A DNA stretch of 64,000 bases, from the NCBI GenBank assembly GCA_964578535.1, contig CAZODI010000004.1, positions 52,103 to 116,102 of the forward strand. Reading direction: 5' to 3'. A program made the position numbers and the translations under genes. Below, piece after piece: positions 62,126 to 64,000 of this stretch. Positions within the stretch are counted from its first letter, which is position 1; each line of letters starts with the position of its first letter. This stretch comes from PHBD01 sp964578535 (GTDB lineage: Bacteria > Desulfobacterota > Syntrophia > Syntrophales > PHBD01). The notes beneath the pieces were generated by a model. The model saw only the letters and a list, made by a program, of their open reading frames with translations, ran no database searches and was not told the DNA's origin.

Positions 62126-62794
62126 TCAGGGCCGCAGCAGTTCCAGATCCCGAAAGCGGCCATCCCGAAGGGAAAGGCTCCCCGGCCGGAAGGAAACAGG
62201 CTCCCGAAAAATGGGGCCATCGAAAACAAAGGTGTGAAACTCGCCGTTTTCCCCGGCAGGATCGACACCCGGCGGAAGGTCGGAGAGAAACGTTCGGTCC
62301 AAGAGACGGCCGGCGAAAGATCCGTTCAGGGCATCCGTGTCCACACAGGTGACAATGGCCCGCCAGCCATCTTCTACAAACCGTTCCGCCAGGACTTTCG
62401 TATCCTTTCCCCAGAGGGGAAACAGGGGGACCATCCCGGAGCCGCTGAGCCTGGATTCCCGGTAACGGCGGACATCCTCCAGGAAAAGGTCGCCGAAAGC
62501 GATCCCGGAGAAGCCGCGCCGGCTGTATTTTTCAAGAACAGCCGCCATCGCCCGGTCATAGGAGTCGTTCCCGGCATCCTCCTCCAGAAACACCGCTTCC
62601 AGGGGAAGCCCGATCAACCGGGCCTGGTCCTCCACCAGGAACCGTGGAATTCCATGCATCACCACCCGGTCCGTTTCCGCGACGAAAGTCGTCAACAGCG
62701 CCACCGTCTCGAACCGCCCGCCCAGCACCATCTCCCGGAGCGCCAGCGCGCAATCCTTCCCGCCGCTCCAGGAAAGGATCACCCTGTCCATCAT
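62126..62794 (-). CDS. PP-loop ATP pyrophosphatase, DUF71/Dph6 family
   Basis: 222 residues. The PP-loop is SWSGGKDCALAL near residue 8, followed by the MHGIPRFLVEDQARLIGLP and FGDLFLEDVRRYRE stretches of DUF71. Archaeal and eukaryotic relatives amidate diphthine on EF-2; bacteria lack diphthamide, so the bacterial role is unknown. The start at 62794 (adjacent ATG at 62791) follows G-rich GGGGATGGG. A four-run G tract covers this ribosome-binding site. Confidence 0.8.
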   Translation of the reverse strand: MMDRVILSWSGGKDCALALREMVLGGRFETVALLTTFVAETDRVVMHGIPRFLVEDQARLIGLPLEAVFLEEDAGNDSYDRAMAAVLEKYSRRGFSGIAFGDLFLEDVRRYRESRLSGSGMVPLFPLWGKDTKVLAERFVEDGWRAIVTCVDTDALNGSFAGRLLDRTFLSDLPPGVDPAGENGEFHTFVFDGPIFREPVSFRPGSLSLRDGRFRDLELLRP

Positions 62795-62813
62795 CCCATC
62801 CCCTCCCCTCCCC
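62795..62813 (-). promoter_or_regulatory. G-quadruplex motif over a ribosome-binding site
   Basis: On the minus strand GGGG-A-GGGG-A-GGGG-AT-GGG occupies the 19 bases just before the start codon of the PP-loop gene. Loops of one or two bases predict a stable RNA quadruplex that would cover the site. Confidence 0.6.
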
Positions 62814-62879
62814 TCCGCCTGACCGATTTCTATCCTCTGCGTCACCCCACCGGGATATCCCGTGTCCGGCATGCATTTC

Positions 62880-62908
62880 AGGTTACCATGATCATCCGTC
62901 TGTTGCAA
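62880..62908 (-). promoter_or_regulatory. Promoter candidate of the PP-loop gene
   Basis: Minus strand TTGCAA (62903-62908), 17 bp, TAACCT (62880-62885), 86 bp upstream of the start codon. Confidence 0.45.
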
Positions 62909-63096
62909 AAGGTCCCCTTGAATGGCCCTCCAAGCGGGGAGGCGAGGCATCGGCGCACCCGAAGTATCCTGGGGCATGCCGCCTGTCGGCCACAGGCAAG
63001 GCTGAATCTGGGGAGGTATCCGTCGCGGATTTATTCATCACTGGGCAATGTCCGGTGCGCCATGATAGAGAAATCCCCGGACCGGGAGACTTTCAT

Positions 63097-63933
63097 ATGC
63101 CGCAGCATTCTTCACAGATTCATCAGCCCCTGCGGGGGCTCATCATCTTCCTGGCTGCCTTGCTGCTGACGGGCTGCAGCCAGGAATCCCTGATTTTCTA
63201 CCCGGAAACTCTGCCGAAAGACTTCCGGTTCTCCTTCTCGGAGCCTTTTCGCGAAATCCGACTGCACGCCGGGGGAATCGAACTGCACGCTCTGCATTTC
63301 AGGACTCCCTCACCCCGGGGCGTGGTCCTCTACTTTCACGGCAATGCGGGCAGCCTTCGCACCTGGGGGGAGATCGCCCCCGAATTCACACGTCGGGGAT
63401 TCGACCTCGTGATACCCGACTACCGGGGCTTCGGCAAGAGCGAGGGTCGCCTCGACGGAGAACGGGATCTCCTGGAGGATGCCCTCCGGATATACGATCA
63501 TGTGCGAAACGAATACCCCGAACAGGCCATCGTCCTTTACGGCCGATCCATCGGCACCGGCCCGGCCGCGTGGGTGGCATCGCAGCGAAAACCGCGGATG
63601 CTCATCCTGGAGTCGCCCTACACCAGCCTCGAAGACCTGGGCGCCCATCACTACCCCTTCCTGCCCCGGTTTGTGATTCGCACATTTTTGAAATACCCGC
63701 TCCCTACGGACCGGTGGATCCGGTCCAGTTCCTGTCCGGTGTTTCTGTTTCACGGAACGGCCGACGAAATCATTCCGTTTTCCATGAGTGAGCGCCTGAA
63801 TGCCCTCGCCGCGGGCCGGCACATCCTGATCGCCGTTCCCGGCGGCGGGCATAATGATCTGGACCGTTACCCGCTGTATCATAGGGAACTGGACCGGATC
63901 TTAAAAGGGGAACCAGCGCGGGAGAAACAGTAA
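63097..63933 (+). CDS. Lipoprotein alpha/beta hydrolase (BEM46-like)
   Basis: 278 residues. A lipoprotein signal ends in the lipobox LLTGCSQ (Cys about 27). The hydrolase fold is complete: oxyanion YFHGNAGS, nucleophile YGRSIGTG, acid HGTADEIIP and catalytic His GGGHNDL. The pattern YFHGNAGSL ... PDYRGFGKSEG matches the BEM46/YfhR group of unknown substrate. The start at 63097 follows GGGAG; longer frames are antisense to the neighbour. A strong terminator follows. Confidence 0.85.
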   Translation: MPQHSSQIHQPLRGLIIFLAALLLTGCSQESLIFYPETLPKDFRFSFSEPFREIRLHAGGIELHALHFRTPSPRGVVLYFHGNAGSLRTWGEIAPEFTRRGFDLVIPDYRGFGKSEGRLDGERDLLEDALRIYDHVRNEYPEQAIVLYGRSIGTGPAAWVASQRKPRMLILESPYTSLEDLGAHHYPFLPRFVIRTFLKYPLPTDRWIRSSSCPVFLFHGTADEIIPFSMSERLNALAAGRHILIAVPGGGHNDLDRYPLYHRELDRILKGEPAREKQ

Positions 63934-63956
63934 CGATTCTTTGCCCCGGAGACTCG

Positions 63957-63992
63957 AAAGCCCCGAGGGCTGGGACCCTTCGGGGCTTTTTT
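63957..63992 (+). terminator. Terminator of the lipoprotein hydrolase gene
   Basis: Stem AGCCCCGAGGG (63959-63969) with CCCTTCGGGGCT (63976-63987), one bulge, 6-nt loop, then six T residues (63987-63992). Confidence 0.85.
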
Positions 63993-64000
63993 CGAGGAAC

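Larger units (their letters stand above)
62795..63096. other. Divergent intergenic region, PP-loop gene / lipoprotein hydrolase
   Basis: No gene is supported in these 302 bp. Visible elements: the G-quadruplex motif at 62795-62813 and a minus-strand promoter candidate at 62880-62908. No clear plus-strand promoter was found for the hydrolase. Confidence 0.5.

Noticed and set aside
1..64000. CRISPR arrays, insertion sequences, prophage, rRNA
   Set aside because: No regularly spaced repeats, transposase or integrase motifs, or rRNA-like segments were seen.

Overview
This 64 kb window is GC-rich, gene-dense chromosomal DNA from a Gram-negative bacterium. The gene set points to a deltaproteobacterial (Desulfobacterota) organism, perhaps a Syntrophales relative: a PurS-PurL fusion with separate PurQ, a citramalate route to isoleucine, a short-chain beta-oxidation cluster, PEP synthase, and a long lipid A / outer-membrane biogenesis operon. 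The assignment is inferred from gene content only. I see no phage, insertion sequence, CRISPR array or rRNA.

Layout. 1-7.4 kb: the end of an outer-membrane barrel gene, a giant secreted FecR-domain protein, a membrane glycosyltransferase with TPRs and a small exported protein. 7.4-12.2 kb (minus strand): two tRNA-Ser genes directly behind serS, then murJ, DUF167, YggT and an alpha/beta hydrolase. 12.3-20.2 kb: proC (plus), then rng, a Sua5/YrdC gene, cimA, an unknown helical protein, DUF1232 and a dynamin-like GTPase (all minus). 20.5-29.6 kb (plus): purSL-purQ, then acyl-CoA ligase homologue, thiolase, crotonase and acyl-CoA dehydrogenase. 29.7-34.2 kb (minus): ppsA, a dCache membrane protein and a lone atpE. 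34.5-37.4 kb (plus): mnmG and a phosphotransferase. 37.4-44.2 kb (minus): TSUP permease, tolB-tolA-tolR-tolQ, and the EF-P modification cassette epmA-efp-epmB. 44.3-61.7 kb (plus): lysS, lolC/E, lolD, bamA, skp, lpxD, lpxA, lpxB, msbA, lpxK, lpxL, waaF, gmhB, waaC, a pagL-like deacylase and a Trm112-like protein, many coupled by 4-nt start/stop overlaps. 61.7-64 kb: a small membrane protein, a PP-loop ATPase and a lipoprotein hydrolase.

The most striking find is a complete transcription attenuator upstream of cimA (about 17.49-17.73 kb, minus strand). It has a TTGACA-17-TATACA promoter, a 26-codon leader peptide with nine isoleucine codons, mutually exclusive 1:2, 2:3 and 3:4 pairings, and a terminator with eight U residues just before the cimA ribosome-binding site. 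Citramalate synthase commits carbon to isoleucine, so the codon content matches the pathway end product. Other leads are an EF-P lysylation cassette beside lysS, a BamA with an extra N-terminal domain, an acyl-CoA ligase homologue lacking key catalytic motifs, palindromes placed at the start sites of the beta-oxidation and ppsA promoters, and a G-quadruplex motif over a ribosome-binding site.

How the genes work together: the plus-strand block from 45.8 to 61.7 kb supplies lipoprotein export, barrel assembly, lipid A synthesis and export, and inner-core heptose addition. tolQRAB adds envelope constriction. cimA, proC and purSL/purQ are biosynthetic. The 24.6-29.5 kb cluster degrades or makes short acyl-CoAs.
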